Positions 11,134-22,611 of a stretch of DNA of 64,000 nucleotides are shown one piece after another. Within the stretch, counting starts at the first letter, position 1. Each line of letters opens with the position of its first letter. The translations under genes were made by a program, and so were the position numbers. The notes beneath the pieces were generated by a model that ran no database searches, was not told the origin of the DNA, and saw only the letters and a list, made by a program, of their open reading frames with translations. This DNA comes from Entonaema liquescens (taxonomy: Eukaryota; Ascomycota; Sordariomycetes; Xylariales; Xylariaceae), in contig CADCSX010000006.1 of the NCBI GenBank assembly GCA_902805475.1, forward strand, positions 868,001 to 932,000, given 5' to 3'.

Positions 11134-12387
11134 CTACGGAGCTTCGCTAGCACCAATACTGCTTTCCCTAGCGAGTGGTGAAGTGAATTCCGGTGTGACG
11201 GATCGCGACTCGACGCCTGGCCTCTTCGATCTGGAGCCCGTTGAAAGGTGCTTCTTTCGCCTCTTTTCGGAATTAATCGAGGTCACGCTTCCTCTCCTAC
11301 TGCGACTACCTTCCTCCGACTCTACCGGTGGTGTAGGACTTCGCGTTGATCCAGCCGAGTTACTAGCCCTGCGAAAACTGCCACTCCTAGTTCGCTTGTT
11401 CTCTTTTGCTAGACCAGAATGTCGATGATGTATGCTTTTCTCTGCATCACCTACACCTGAGCCGTGTGCATGCGGCTTGTCCTCCGCTTTCGGACCTCCC
11501 GGTAGCCACCACAACCAGCCCTTTTGCTCCTTGGCCAACTGCTTTTCACGGGCCTTTAGTTTAGCTCTTAATAATGCTCGACGCTCATTCTCCCTCTCCC
11601 AGTACTCGCTTCGATAGAGCTCCCAATTTTCTCGAAAGTTAGGCGAAAAAGGCTTGGGCCACAGTAGAAGCTTGACGTAATCTCCACCAGGCGATAGATC
11701 TTCTTCGTGACCTCCCCTCTCCTCGTCTGTGCTCACGAACGGGAGTGGAGGGTGATCGTGCCGACCGAGATTTAGTTCTCGGTCAACCTCACGTAATATC
11801 GAGGGTTCCACAAAATGATACTGGCCAGCCCTACTAGAGAATGCGCCGTAGGTGAAGAAGAAGCCTATGAGCGACATGAGTTCGACCCACCAGGACCTTT
11901 TGATTACAACCAATTTGCAGTTGAAGCCGCGCAAGCCTCTATTGCATATGCTAAACCAACGCCGTGGCCATCTGATACCACGCTCCCATATACCCGTGGC
12001 CCATACGAGTATGCCTGTGACGATACCACTTATGAAGCATACTTTCTCCGTCATATCGACGACCCAATATACCGAGCCGCCAACACCGCTGCCGTCTTCC
12101 CGAGGTGCGAAGAATAGAGCATATCCAAATCCCGCTAACCACAGGCACAGCAGGCTGAGAAAGAAGGTGTGCTTCCGCCGGCGGGCGCGGAGTTCGAGGT
12201 ACTGAGAGCGTAGGGAAGCTTCTAGTATTAACATGTTGAGGTAGATCATGGAGGGCGAGCTTGGCGTGTGCTTTAGAGGATCGCCGGGCTTGTCTACGCC
12301 GATAGGGCTCGTGCCTATTGGCGGGGACTTCATGTCCTGCCCAGGTTGAGGGGCACCCTTAACGATGGAGTCGATATTGTCGGCCAT
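11134..12387 (-). CDS. spo7: Spo7-like regulatory subunit of the Nem1-Spo7 phosphatase
   Basis: Single-exon 417-residue membrane protein. The signature segment MIYLNMLILEASLRSQYLEL followed by a basic cluster RARRRKH at about residues 47-73 is characteristic of Spo7. Two clear membrane helices follow at about 73-94 and 115-134, with another hydrophobic stretch at 167-183 (WWVELMSLIGFFF). In yeast, Spo7 binds the phosphatase Nem1 at the nuclear envelope/ER and is needed to dephosphorylate the lipin Pah1, so it controls the switch between phospholipid and triacylglycerol synthesis and nuclear membrane growth. The C-terminal 200 residues contain a KLKAREKQLAKEQKGWLWW segment and then a basic, Ser/Arg-rich disordered tail, longer than in yeast and common in filamentous fungi. 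No Nem1 or lipin gene is in this window. Confidence 0.88.
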   Translation of the reverse strand: MADNIDSIVKGAPQPGQDMKSPPIGTSPIGVDKPGDPLKHTPSSPSMIYLNMLILEASLRSQYLELRARRRKHTFFLSLLCLWLAGFGYALFFAPREDGSGVGGSVYWVVDMTEKVCFISGIVTGILVWATGIWERGIRWPRRWFSICNRGLRGFNCKLVVIKRSWWVELMSLIGFFFTYGAFSSRAGQYHFVEPSILREVDRELNLGRHDHPPLPFVSTDEERGGHEEDLSPGGDYVKLLLWPKPFSPNFRENWELYRSEYWERENERRALLRAKLKAREKQLAKEQKGWLWWLPGGPKAEDKPHAHGSGVGDAEKSIHHRHSGLAKENKRTRSGSFRRASNSAGSTRSPTPPVESEEGSRSRRGSVTSINSEKRRKKHLSTGSRSKRPGVESRSVTPEFTSPLARESSIGASEAP

Positions 12388-15314
12388 GGTTCTTGTGGTC
12401 GGTCGTGATCGTTACGATACGATACAGTACGATACGAATCAAAGGAGGCAACTCGGGACGTATGCCCGCATCGACGTAACTCGAAGATTATCGGCGCATT
12501 TAGGAATTCAAGTTTGGAGATTGTCGTAATGGCGTAAGTTAATAGGAAGAAATCAGATTCATTAAGTTGTCGTGAGTTATCGTAATTGCATAGAGCAATA
12601 ATAGGAATTAGCGGTCTCTGAAAGTGCCGCCATCTTTTTTTTGTTGACGTACGACCTACAAAATAATAGTGCCGGGCTAACCCCCACAGTACCTAGGCTA
12701 CATAGGTTACAGGGGCAGCTGATATGGTGATATGGTGATACAACTTGTATGGGCTAGCAGCTGAAAGCTTCAGGTATGTGTAGGTGGTCATAGCTTGTTT
12801 CCCAAAACCTAACCCCCCCTGCTATCCACCTGGTGCGGGGTGTTTGTGATAGTATATCGCTCTTATTAAGTTTAGGTTTAGGTAGACCTAACCTAAGGTA
12901 GGCTCCCGATAACAAGTCCGGATACAAACAGAATACCTAAGGTATGTAGGTCTGGGTACCTACATATTTATGCCTGCTTACATGTACTAAATACCTACGC
13001 CGGTAAATATCAAATAGAATTACACAACATAAAAAAACTGACTCGTTTATTTGAAATACTCAAGGCATTGGAAAATGTAGTGCCTAACTAAAGCTCTTGG
13101 GTAGATCCATCTCCTCAATGGCTCTCCGAGCACACACATGTAGCTCCGCAGTATCAGCCCACATGATCTCTAGAATCAAGAACCTGACGCAACGCTTGCA
13201 GGAATCTTAACTTATAACGAAGTAGTCTCCGTTGTGCATCCCGCGGACACATAGGTGCTGACGTATCCCGGTGACGATCTTGAGAAGAAAATGCCTAGTT
13301 TAAACCGCGTGTTACAACGAGTATCAGTCCATAATCAGTTTTCTAGGGCTTCTTCCGTTCTTGTCTTCTTCGTGGGGCACACAAGAATGAAGCATACTTA
13401 AACCCAGTCGACCCGCCGTTAGTTGAGACGATTTTGTTTCTTCTGGATACAACATTTAAACATCCTGAAGATCAACCCATTGCTTTACTACTTTCTCATA
13501 ATACCTACCTAGGTACTACAGCAGTTATGGAACCAGGCAAATCTTCCACATATACCCACTCATCGGGCACTATGAGCTCCAAGGCCTCCAAGAGCCAAAT
13601 GCCTCGATCTGCTAAACAAACTTCGAACCAATTTACTACAAGGTCTATTGGTGCCTACGCCAATTACCCAGAAATTTTACCAGGTGGATTCCAGCCAGGC
13701 AAAAAATGCATGCTCTTGTAATGAGAGGTCATATTAAAGAGCATCGGATTCATTAGCAGACCTAAGAGAGTGTCCTCTCTGCTTGGTGACAATTGGATCC
13801 TATGATAGCTCTCATGAACTATTTTGATCGAAAACTATGAGTGGCTGACTGGCTGTGGTGGGCCCCGGAGTGATGTCCGTGGTGACAGCTATAGCTCTAC
13901 GTGAGGGTTCCGGCGGTTTAATCGAGGGTTTCTCGTGGCATATTAGTACCATCGGATGGTACTTTTAGGGGCCATTGGATCTTATGTGACGCTTTGTTGT
14001 TTGGGGTTTCGCAACATTTCCGACGATATGCGAAGGAATGCTCGGGTACCTCAGAGTTACATGCTTTCGCCTTACTCGGTCCCGGCAATGTCAATATGCA
14101 GTCGAGTCCTCGGTGACGGAGCTATCAACCAATGGATGGGACGGTCATTATCAACGCATTATCAGCCAAAGTCATTTCGAATAGGATGGTTTGGTTTTCG
14201 GTATGCCACCACCACCACCAACGACCTAAAAGCCTAGCCAGAAGGGGATATGATCAGCAGACTGATTTCCCTAAACATTATAAGAGGTTATCTCGGTGAA
14301 ATTTTAAGGTGGTGAAATTTCTCGGCGACGGACTGGCGGCATGCCATTAATTGAGTTGAATTGAGAAGAGGCTATAGTAAATGTCAGTACATGCGAGCGC
14401 TTATAGAAGTCAGTTGAATGTCGACCAAGAAGGTGACTATTGAAGTAAACTTTTATTAATAACTAAGCGTAACAACAGTCCAGCATAGCAACTTACTACT
14501 GACTGATTATTTACCCGATTAAGTAAAGTTCTAGATGGAAATAGCATTCCCCCCATACGAAGATGTCGCTTCGATGTGGCACGGACTCTTGATGAGGAAT
14601 AGATCTAGATAATTATATCACGGAGTTAAGGTGTTAAAGCTCCCGAGTGTTTAAATCCGCATTGCCACGCTAACGAAGCATGGGTTAATAGATACGGAGT
14701 TTTTATCGACGATTTAGCAGAATTCCCTCACTTGTCGTTGTGTATTTGTAGAATTATTAGTACAATAGAAGATGTGAATAAATGTTTATTGTAAGGGAAT
14801 CAGCATCCATAAGATATATGCCTAAGATATAGATATGTATTTGTATTTAATAGCTGGGTAGCTAGGTATTCAGCTGGATATAAGGCAAAGCAGGGGTCGG
14901 CACGGAAGGAAGTAAAAAGCCGAGCTGAAAGATAAACTCGCCGGCTCGACGTTTCGGGTCCAGTCTACCCGTAAATTTCATCTCCTTCCCCTGACCATGT
15001 CTCTTGACTCGTTCACTCCTTAACCAATCCGATCTGAGTAACCCCGGGATCTCGTTCTAATCCGGCTTACGGGACTAATCTTAGTAACAATCCATCCAAA
15101 AGGCCACTCGTTACTTTTTTTTGCTCTGCCGCAGAGTTCCTGCATGGGACGGACTTTTGCGCATTAGGCAGTAGGCATTGTGTCATCATTGTCCCAACAG
15201 CCCCCGAAGCATACGTGGTACGGTACGGCCAGTACAATCTCATCCCATGTCTCATTGTTTGCCCCCCCGTAATTATATAAGAAAAGGTGCCGCCGGCTTT
15301 GCCACCCCTCCGGT
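12388..15314. other. long divergent intergenic region
   Basis: Separates the divergently transcribed spo7-like and Cld1-like genes. No supported gene: the frames at 13434-13721 and 13956-14237 show no family pattern. Several TAGGTA/CCTAAGG-type words lie at 12690-12970 and near 13500. Confidence 0.5.
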
Positions 15315-17033
15315 ATGCTCAAAGTTCCAACTTCAATTATCGTACAGTCGAGGAAACTTGTGGCCACCTTTGCGCGGATACGGCACGCAGATAATCCAAT
15401 TCCTCCTGTGAAGAATAATCTACCCCCTAAAGAACCTAATCCAGTCCCATCCAGTATACCAATCGGACGCATACCGCGACGAATACCGCGAGCAATGTCA
15501 GCATCTCGGAGAGCCAGCAGAGAGCCAACACCAGAAGCAACAGGGGTTCCTAAACCAGCTTCTACTGGAATGTTCCCCTTAGGCTATAAAGAAGCCGCAT
15601 CTCAATGGGTACGCCTTGTCGTTTTATTCAAGAATTCGCCATATCACTAGACTTGAAAGTGACTTTTTCTGACCGATCTGCAGTGGAATAGTATAACACC
15701 CACGATCGCTGAGCGCAATGTAATATCATGTATTCCGTATCTTCGAGAAGCCATCGCGTCTGGAACGAGCTCTGCGACAGAAGTTCCGTCGGCGGAACAT
15801 CCTGGCCAGGCCGAGACGTCAACGAAAATTGATCCTTACGGACCGAGAGTATGGAAGTCTACAATGGTCAAGTTGTCCGGCAAAAATAGGGGTTTAAATG
15901 AGTTCTCTGTGGAACGAGTCGGGGAACCCGTCGATGATACACTCGTCATGCTTCACGGATACGGAGCTGGACTAGGGTTCTACTATAAAAACTTCGAGAG
16001 CCTTAGTCGTGCTAAAGGGTGGAAGCTCTATGCGCTTGATTGGCTAGGAATGGGTAACTCCACCAGACCACCATTCCGGGTTTGCGCGAAAGATCCAGCG
16101 GCGAAAATTACAGAAGCAGAGAACTGGTTTATAGATGCGCTGGAAGAATGGCGAAAGATACGAAAGATCGAGAAGTTTACTCTTCTCGGCCATTCTCTAG
16201 GCGGTTACTTGAGCGTATCCTATGCGCTCAAGTATCCGGGCCACGTAAATAAGCTCATCCTCGCTTCTCCAGTCGGCATACCCGAAGATCCCTATGCCGT
16301 GAATGCCGACATGCCAGAACCAATGGAGTCGACATTCCAAGACGAATTTACCGTGGATCAGCAACATACAACTGAAAGCCACAGCAGTGGTGGTCTTAAA
16401 GGGAACAAGACACAACAACAGGAAGCTAAGAAGCGACCGTATCCTTCGTGGTTGGTATGGTTATGGGACGCCAACGTGTCGCCATTTAGCATTGTGCGAT
16501 TGGCGGGACCACTAGGGCCACGGCTTGCTTCAGGTTGGACCTCTCGTCGGTTTAACCATCTGACCCCGGAAGAGAAGCAGACGCTCCACGACTACGCATA
16601 CTCGATTTTCAGGCAGAGGGGAAGCGGTGAATATGTCCTGCCTTACCTCCTTGCCCCTGGCGCGCACGCGCGACGGCCAGTTATCAATCGCATCCACCGT
16701 GTGGGTAGACAAATTATTACCCCTGCGACCGAGACGGAACCGGCAGTAAAAGAAACTGGATTCCCGATCATTTTCATGTACGGGGAGAACGATTGGATGG
16801 ATGTAGCTGGCGGTCTCGCCGCAGAGCAGAAGCTCAAGGAAACTAAAGCTAAAATATTAGCAAACGCCACCGAGGAAGAGAAGAGGAAAGAAAAAGGCGA
16901 TGCAAAAGTTATCGTCGTCAGCCAGGCTGGTCACCACCTCTACCTCGATAACCCAGACGAGTTTAACAAATACATCCGCAAAGAACAAGAAGATACGAGG
17001 CAACGGACTTTGCAAGAGAAAGCTACATCATAG
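15315..17033 (+). CDS. alpha/beta-hydrolase of the ABHD4/5-Cld1 type (mitochondrial cardiolipin deacylase-like)
   Basis: Two exons, 15315..15608 and 15684..17033, joined by a 75-nt intron (GTACGC...CTGCAG), give about 547 residues. The join restores the QWWNSITPT segment found in this family near the hydrolase start. The catalytic features are complete: HGYGAG oxyanion motif near 189, the nucleophile elbow GHSLGG with Ser269, and a late HHLYLD near 515 that fits the HX4D acyltransferase motif of the CGI-58/ABHD5 group. Presence of Ser rather than Asn in the elbow means a true lipase/deacylase is possible, unlike ABHD5 itself. The N-terminus (MLKVPTSIIVQSRKLVATFARIR) is basic and amphipathic, consistent with mitochondrial import as for yeast Cld1. 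A Lys/Gln-rich insert lies at about 320-350. Substrate is inferred from family only. Confidence 0.85.
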
Positions 17034-17728
17034 GCTTTTGTGTAGTGTCTATAAATAATGGGATTAGTGGCTTTATGATGCATTGCTCGGCGTTTTTGGT
17101 TGGATATTAGACTTAGAGCTTTTGGTTGACGATAATACGATAATAACGATCAGAAGCTTAATCATCTTGTACCCTATTCGCAAGGCATGGTACATCGATA
17201 ATATATTTAAATATATCCGTTGAACATAGGTATAGGCTTCTCACTATAAATTAGATCACCCGATTATATATATTTCTACTCAAATACGTATGTTCTATAA
17301 ATCGTAGGGGCAGCTATACAATTTGCATATAATCCAAAATACATCTAATGTCATATTACCCTAACTACAATTTAGGTTGATAAAGAACTCAACTTTTATG
17401 CAATTGTGTAACCTCTATAAATAGGGCCAAGTGATTACATAATGTTATCCCTGGATACCACTGTGTAAAATGGATGGAACTTTAGAAAGTACATCGTGGA
17501 TGTAGATAGCATTTTGTAGGATTGATTGTTGTAGTAAGATTAGGTGGTACTTAGGTAACCCACGCATTTCAATTTCAACCTTCAATTCAATGATCCACAC
17601 CTCCGAACATACATATCCCGGATTCATTCCGCCGTCATCTTACTTTCCATTGGCTTTCGACAATCTAGTGGAATGAGTTCGGCATAGCAGCGTAAGGAAA
17701 CAAATAACCAAATTATATTTTTTAAAAG
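17034..17728. other. intergenic spacer
   Basis: AT-rich, no gene seen. The part before 17729 should contain the promoter of the 2EXR gene. Confidence 0.5.
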
Positions 17729-18748
17729 ATGTCAGAAGAGATAAATCCTTCAACATTCCTAAAATTTGGGGATCTGCCTATTGAACTGCGCCATAGCGTC
17801 TGGGAACTAGGTATCCCGGAGGACATCCCGGAGATATGCATCCCGTGGCCGCTGGAGGAGAAGCCAGGACAATGGCCACACGACAATGTTGGTCTTATTA
17901 GGTCAACAGACTATCTACAACCTTTCCTTGTGGACACATGCTTCCCTACTATTATGCATGTGTGTCAAGAGTCGCGGTACTTGGCCATCTCCCGCTTGCG
18001 ATTTCGATACTCACATATAGCTGGTTGTCCCGTGCCCTTCCGCGAATTTCGCCCCGATCTAGATATCGTCTATATCACTCTGTGCCGGCCTCCTACCGAT
18101 ATCAACGCAATTCCTAGGTGGGGTAGATATCCCCCCGCCACCCAGCGTGTAGCATTAGACCTGCATACCATCAAGGACGGCAGCTTTCTCTGGATCCTGC
18201 TCAGCGATCCGTCATTGGATCTACGGACTGTGTTCTGTATACTTCCCGCATCCGGAGCCATACTAGACACGGCAGTACGGTTTCGGCCTCCGGTACGACG
18301 GTGCCGGATCCGCGAAGTGGAGAGGCCTTCCAATGGCTCGGAGAACAATATCATCTATGTGGATCGCGGCTACGATAGGCGGATGACAGGGATGGGTCGT
18401 TACCTAGAGGAGGTACAGGACACGGTTAGCACTGAGTTCGCCGAGATCCTCGAAAATCGGGATGTGCCAGAGCCGTTTCTGCGCCGGTGGAATGAGGCAG
18501 AGGTCAAGTTCGACGTCGAATTTGTCGCGAGGACGTTTGAGGAGTATCGAGGTGGGCGCTGGGTACCCAGCTCGGAACACCCCGTCGGGTTCGATTTTCA
18601 GTCCATCATATTTCCTGCCTCGTGGCAAGCACTCGATACCGCTAGAACCTACCAAGTCAGCGACCTGGAGAGATGGACACCTTTGAGAAATCCCGAGACG
18701 TTTCGCGTTAACGACATTCAGCAGAATGAAGTACCCTTCGAATGGTAG
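17729..18748 (+). CDS. 2EXR-domain protein
   Basis: Single-exon 339-residue protein. The N-terminus has the diagnostic 2EXR pattern: F-x-x-LPIELRHSVWELGIPEDIPEI at about residues 12-34, then a second block MHVCQESRYLAISR at 75-88, followed by FRPDLDIVYIT. These families are large and expanded in filamentous ascomycetes and their biochemical role is unknown. The rest (Arg-rich middle, acidic helices) shows no other domain, membrane segment or signal peptide. It stands alone between long spacers, and the frame is intact from ATG to stop. Confidence 0.82.
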   Translation: MSEEINPSTFLKFGDLPIELRHSVWELGIPEDIPEICIPWPLEEKPGQWPHDNVGLIRSTDYLQPFLVDTCFPTIMHVCQESRYLAISRLRFRYSHIAGCPVPFREFRPDLDIVYITLCRPPTDINAIPRWGRYPPATQRVALDLHTIKDGSFLWILLSDPSLDLRTVFCILPASGAILDTAVRFRPPVRRCRIREVERPSNGSENNIIYVDRGYDRRMTGMGRYLEEVQDTVSTEFAEILENRDVPEPFLRRWNEAEVKFDVEFVARTFEEYRGGRWVPSSEHPVGFDFQSIIFPASWQALDTARTYQVSDLERWTPLRNPETFRVNDIQQNEVPFEW

Positions 18749-20196
18749 TTGTCGGAAGAGAAGCACCTGTATAGAACTTGCATATTTCATTTACAAGCGA
18801 AAACAAATACTGGACATTATTAAGTACCATTGCTAAAGCCGTCGTCGTCGGTTAGAAGTATATAGACAGCGTGCTAATTAACTATGTTACAAGGGTGAGA
18901 TGTTATATACGGAGTTAAGCCCGGAACCGAATGAAGATGGTATCCTTGAAATGCCAAGAGGTGAATTTCGACTAGCATACATCGTTGCCAAAGCCGATAG
19001 TCCCCAGTCGATATTCAATGATCTAGCCCTCGTCTCAATATCGTTCGAGCTACGAACTCCGCAGATGAATCCACTAAGTTTAATTGGACACGCCGTAAGG
19101 GGCCTTCCATAAGGAGGAATATACTAGAATTTTCAGCAAACCTCGTTGGCCACTATTCCTGTGGACGACTAATACGATATGCACTATTTCGAGAGAACGT
19201 TACAACCGGGAAAGAGAAGATGATCACCTAGCTAACGGGATCTTGCCGCCCGTGGTTTCATCTATGATGTTACTTGGCAATGAAGCAACGTCATGATTAC
19301 TATTTCAAGGTAAGTTAGGTATAGGTCCGAATAGTAGCAAGCTGACCACATACTCGGGACCTACTTCGTACTATATCCCTTTTGCTTGAGTGCATAAAAT
19401 CCCTTCGCATCGTCGGCCATTATACCACTACGTAATCCCGTGTGGCGACCGGCTTTTCGATGGAGTCCACCGGATGTTTGCATAACTCATCCGGGTGCGA
19501 AAGTCGTCGTAACGGTTACGAGTGTTACGACGCACGGGTTTCATAGACCCCGATTACCGTTGGAAGCTTATTATATTCCGTTGTTGGTTACTGTGCCTCA
19601 TAGACATAGCGTATTCTTTCACGTAGAACAGACCACATCACGCCAACAAGAGCATATAATTATTACACGTAGTCAGATAAATGTTAGTCTCTTAAAATAT
19701 AGGGGAAGCGGCGCGATTCAGAGTCGAATGGGTCATATTTATGCAAAAAAGAGCCTCGGATGGTGCGAGATGAGAGGGTTTATTGTTATTCAAGATGAAA
19801 GCCGTGTTAGTGCCATCAAGCCAGCCAATGAATCCCGACGCTAGGGTAGCTGAATCGTAGTTCTATGTTCGCAAGTTCGAGACTCGGTCCGTAGTCCACA
19901 TCAGGCAAATGCCATGTGGGGTTATGTATAAAGTTATGCCAACTTAGCTCCGGGACGAAGCCGTATCCGAACGGACCATCCTATCTATGTATGTATGGCT
20001 CGCGGGAGCCTTGATATTTCCCGACTACACTATATAAACGATGAGGGTTGGCACTTATCCCAGGATCTTGTTACTCCCTGTGTGCAGATCACCATCGATT
20101 CTATGTATTAGATATCCTTGAGCCTCAAGGTCCCTCTTAACGACAAATCACTAGGGAATCATATCGTCACTAATACTATAGAAAGATTCACGCGCG
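18749..20196. other. intergenic spacer, promoter of first DHA1 transporter
   Basis: No supported gene; the frames at 18900-19112 and 19440-19844 have no recognisable pattern. The stretch 20020-20196 is the likely promoter/leader of the transporter and contains a TATATAAA-like word near 20030. Confidence 0.45.
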
Positions 20197-21914
20197 ATGA
20201 GTACCGACGCGACGGAGAAGGGCTCTGTCAAGTCCATGATCCCTGACAGGGGCTCGACACTCAATGGAGATTCAGAACAAGATGTCGAGGCGGGTGTTGA
20301 TAACCGGGAAACCGGAGCCGATGAGAAGGACCCCGATGTCGTGGATTGGGACGGTCCAGATGACCCAGAAAACCCGATGAACTGGTCTGATCAAAAGAAA
20401 TGGCTAAATATTGCTATCCTATCTATAATGACCCTGGTAACGTGAGTAGCCATCCATGCTACCAACCCTTTTTCTTTTTTTTTTCCGATCACATACTAAC
20501 TCATCACCAGTCCACTGGGATCGTCAATGTTTGCCCCTGGTATCCCCGGCATCATGGTAGAGTTCCATGAGACCTCTTCCACCATAGCGACCTTCCTCGT
20601 CTCGGTATATATCCTAGGGTTTGCCTTCGGGCCGCTCCTCATCGCGCCGATGAGTGAGATCTTCGGCCGTCGACCCCTGTATATCTACGGCAACATCCTC
20701 TTCGTCCTCTTTTCTGTCGGTGCTGCACTGAGTACCGGCATCGGAATGTTGATGGCTTTCCGACTACTGATGGGTCTTGCTGGATCGGTGCCTATAACCA
20801 TTGGAAGTGGTAGCATCGCGGATGTAATGCCCGTGGAGAAGCGCGGAAGAGCTATGTCTGCTTGGGCGTTGGGCCCCTTCTTGGACCTTGCGTTGGCCCT
20901 ATTGCTGGTGGTTACCTGATCGAGGCTGCTGGATGGAGATGGGTCTATTGGCTAGTTACCATTCTGGTAAGTTGATTCACACCACCAATTACTTTTACCA
21001 TGACATAGGAACTAACATGAAATTAGGGTGGCGTCTTTATTCCTCTGTCCTTTTTCTTCCTCCGGGAGACATTCGGCCCCGTATTGATCGCGAAGAAAAC
21101 TAAGAGACTCCGCAAGGAGACTGGCAACCAAAACTTACGCAGCAAATTCGCAGGCCGCCTAAGTCCTAAGGACCAGTTCAAGTTGGCCATTGTCCGACCT
21201 ATGAAGCTCCTCCTACTGACCCCCATTGTGACTCTCATGTCTCTCTACGTCGCCATCACCTACGGCATTCTCTACCTTCTCATCACGACCTTTTCCTTCG
21301 TCTACACCGACAAGTACGGCTTCAGCGAGGGCGACAGCGGATTGACGTTCCTCCCCGCCGGAATAGGCATGATGATCGGCGTCGTGGGTTTTGGCCAGCT
21401 CACCGACTTGATGGTGCAGCGGAACAACAAAAAGGGGCTCACTCACAGGCCCGAAGTTCGTATCGCGCCGGTGCTTACTATTCCCTGCGGAATCGCGCTT
21501 CCCATCGGCCTGTTCATCTACGGCTGGACTGCCAACTTCGGCGTCCACTGGATTGTCCCCATGCTTGGTGTTCTCATCTTCGCCGCGGGCCTTATGGGTG
21601 TCATGGTAAGTTACAATTCCCTCAGATCTTGACTAGTAATGTCGATACGCTAACTCTCCAATCAGTTCTGCGTCCAAAACTACCTCCTCGACACGTACCC
21701 CCGCTACGCAGCCTCCGTCACCGCTGCGATGACAGTCCTGCGATCACTGCTCGGCGCGCTGCTTCCCCTCGGTGGGCTTGAGATGTACAACGCACTGGGC
21801 CTGGGATGGGGCAACAGTCTCCTCGGGTTTATCGCGCTTATACTCATCCCGATACCGGTTGTGTTTTTCATATTTGGAGAACGTATTCGCAAGCGGTTTA
21901 ACCCCAGCTTGTAA
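20197..21914 (+). CDS. MFS drug:H+ antiporter (DHA1 family), one apparent frameshift
   Basis: Four exons: 20197..20441, 20511..20966, 21027..21605 and 21666..21914, with GT-AG introns of 69, 60 and 60 nt and ACTAAC branch sites in the first two. The N-terminus carries the WDGPDDPENPMNWS block typical of fungal 12-helix DHA1 polyamine/drug exporters. Motif A-like PMSEIFGRRPLY lies between helices 2 and 3, and the late FCVQNYLLDTYPRYAASVTAA is also typical. In exon 2 the frame breaks at the C4 run 20874-20877: the upstream frame soon stops at about 20917, while the next frame continues as GPIAGGYLIEAAGWRW into the remaining exons. One extra C would restore reading. So this is either a recent pseudogene or a base-calling error. 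A sister transporter follows 0.7 kb downstream on the same strand. Confidence 0.8.
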
Positions 21915-22611
21915 GGCATGTTTTATGACATTTTGCATACCACCCCCTGTATATAGATAGAAACGATAGACTACCTAGAGATACCACTATAATGATTATT
22001 TGTAATAGAGCTTGTATATAGCTTCAATATGTCGAGTTTGACCTCACTCTGTTCCATATAAATTGTTTTAAGTCTGATCACGTATATAATTATTCTTAAC
22101 CGTGAATGTCACGATATGATACCAACACTTACGGATCACATAGAACGAAGTCGGCGGGTTCTAACCTGTTCTTCGGAGGTTCCCGGGGCCTCGGATGCGG
22201 GCTTGGCCGGAGCGGGGCCGGATGACGAGTGGACTGGGGGTTCCTCAGGTGTTATTGCTAGTCGGATGATCCCCCAGGCAATTCGCAAGAAAAAGTTCCA
22301 TAGTCAGGAAGCAACTACCAATTACATTTAAACTATAGTATATAAGAGTGTTTGCTTGAGGACCTTTGGAAGATTAGTTAACTTAGGACCGTTTGCTCAA
22401 GTATTAGAAGTTCTTGGAGAACTCACTACGACTACGTCATTAAACCCGGGGCTTTTACTTAAATATTTAAACACCCCAGCTATGATGTAAAGTATTTATT
22501 TATGTACTCTTCCATCCCAGTGACCCCATTGATTATTCATATTTTTGGATATTAGGTAGTTTTATATATATATATGCTTCTTTACCGAACAGTTTTATAA
22601 GAAAGGCAACA
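21915..22611. other. spacer between the tandem transporters
   Basis: AT-rich; no gene seen. Contains a (TA) repeat at about 22562-22575 just before the next start codon. Confidence 0.5.

Noticed and set aside
13434..13721. 95-codon open frame
   Set aside because: No family pattern, no splice partner, composition like the surrounding spacer.
19440..19844. 134-codon open frame
   Set aside because: No recognisable domain or signal peptide, and composition matches spacer DNA.
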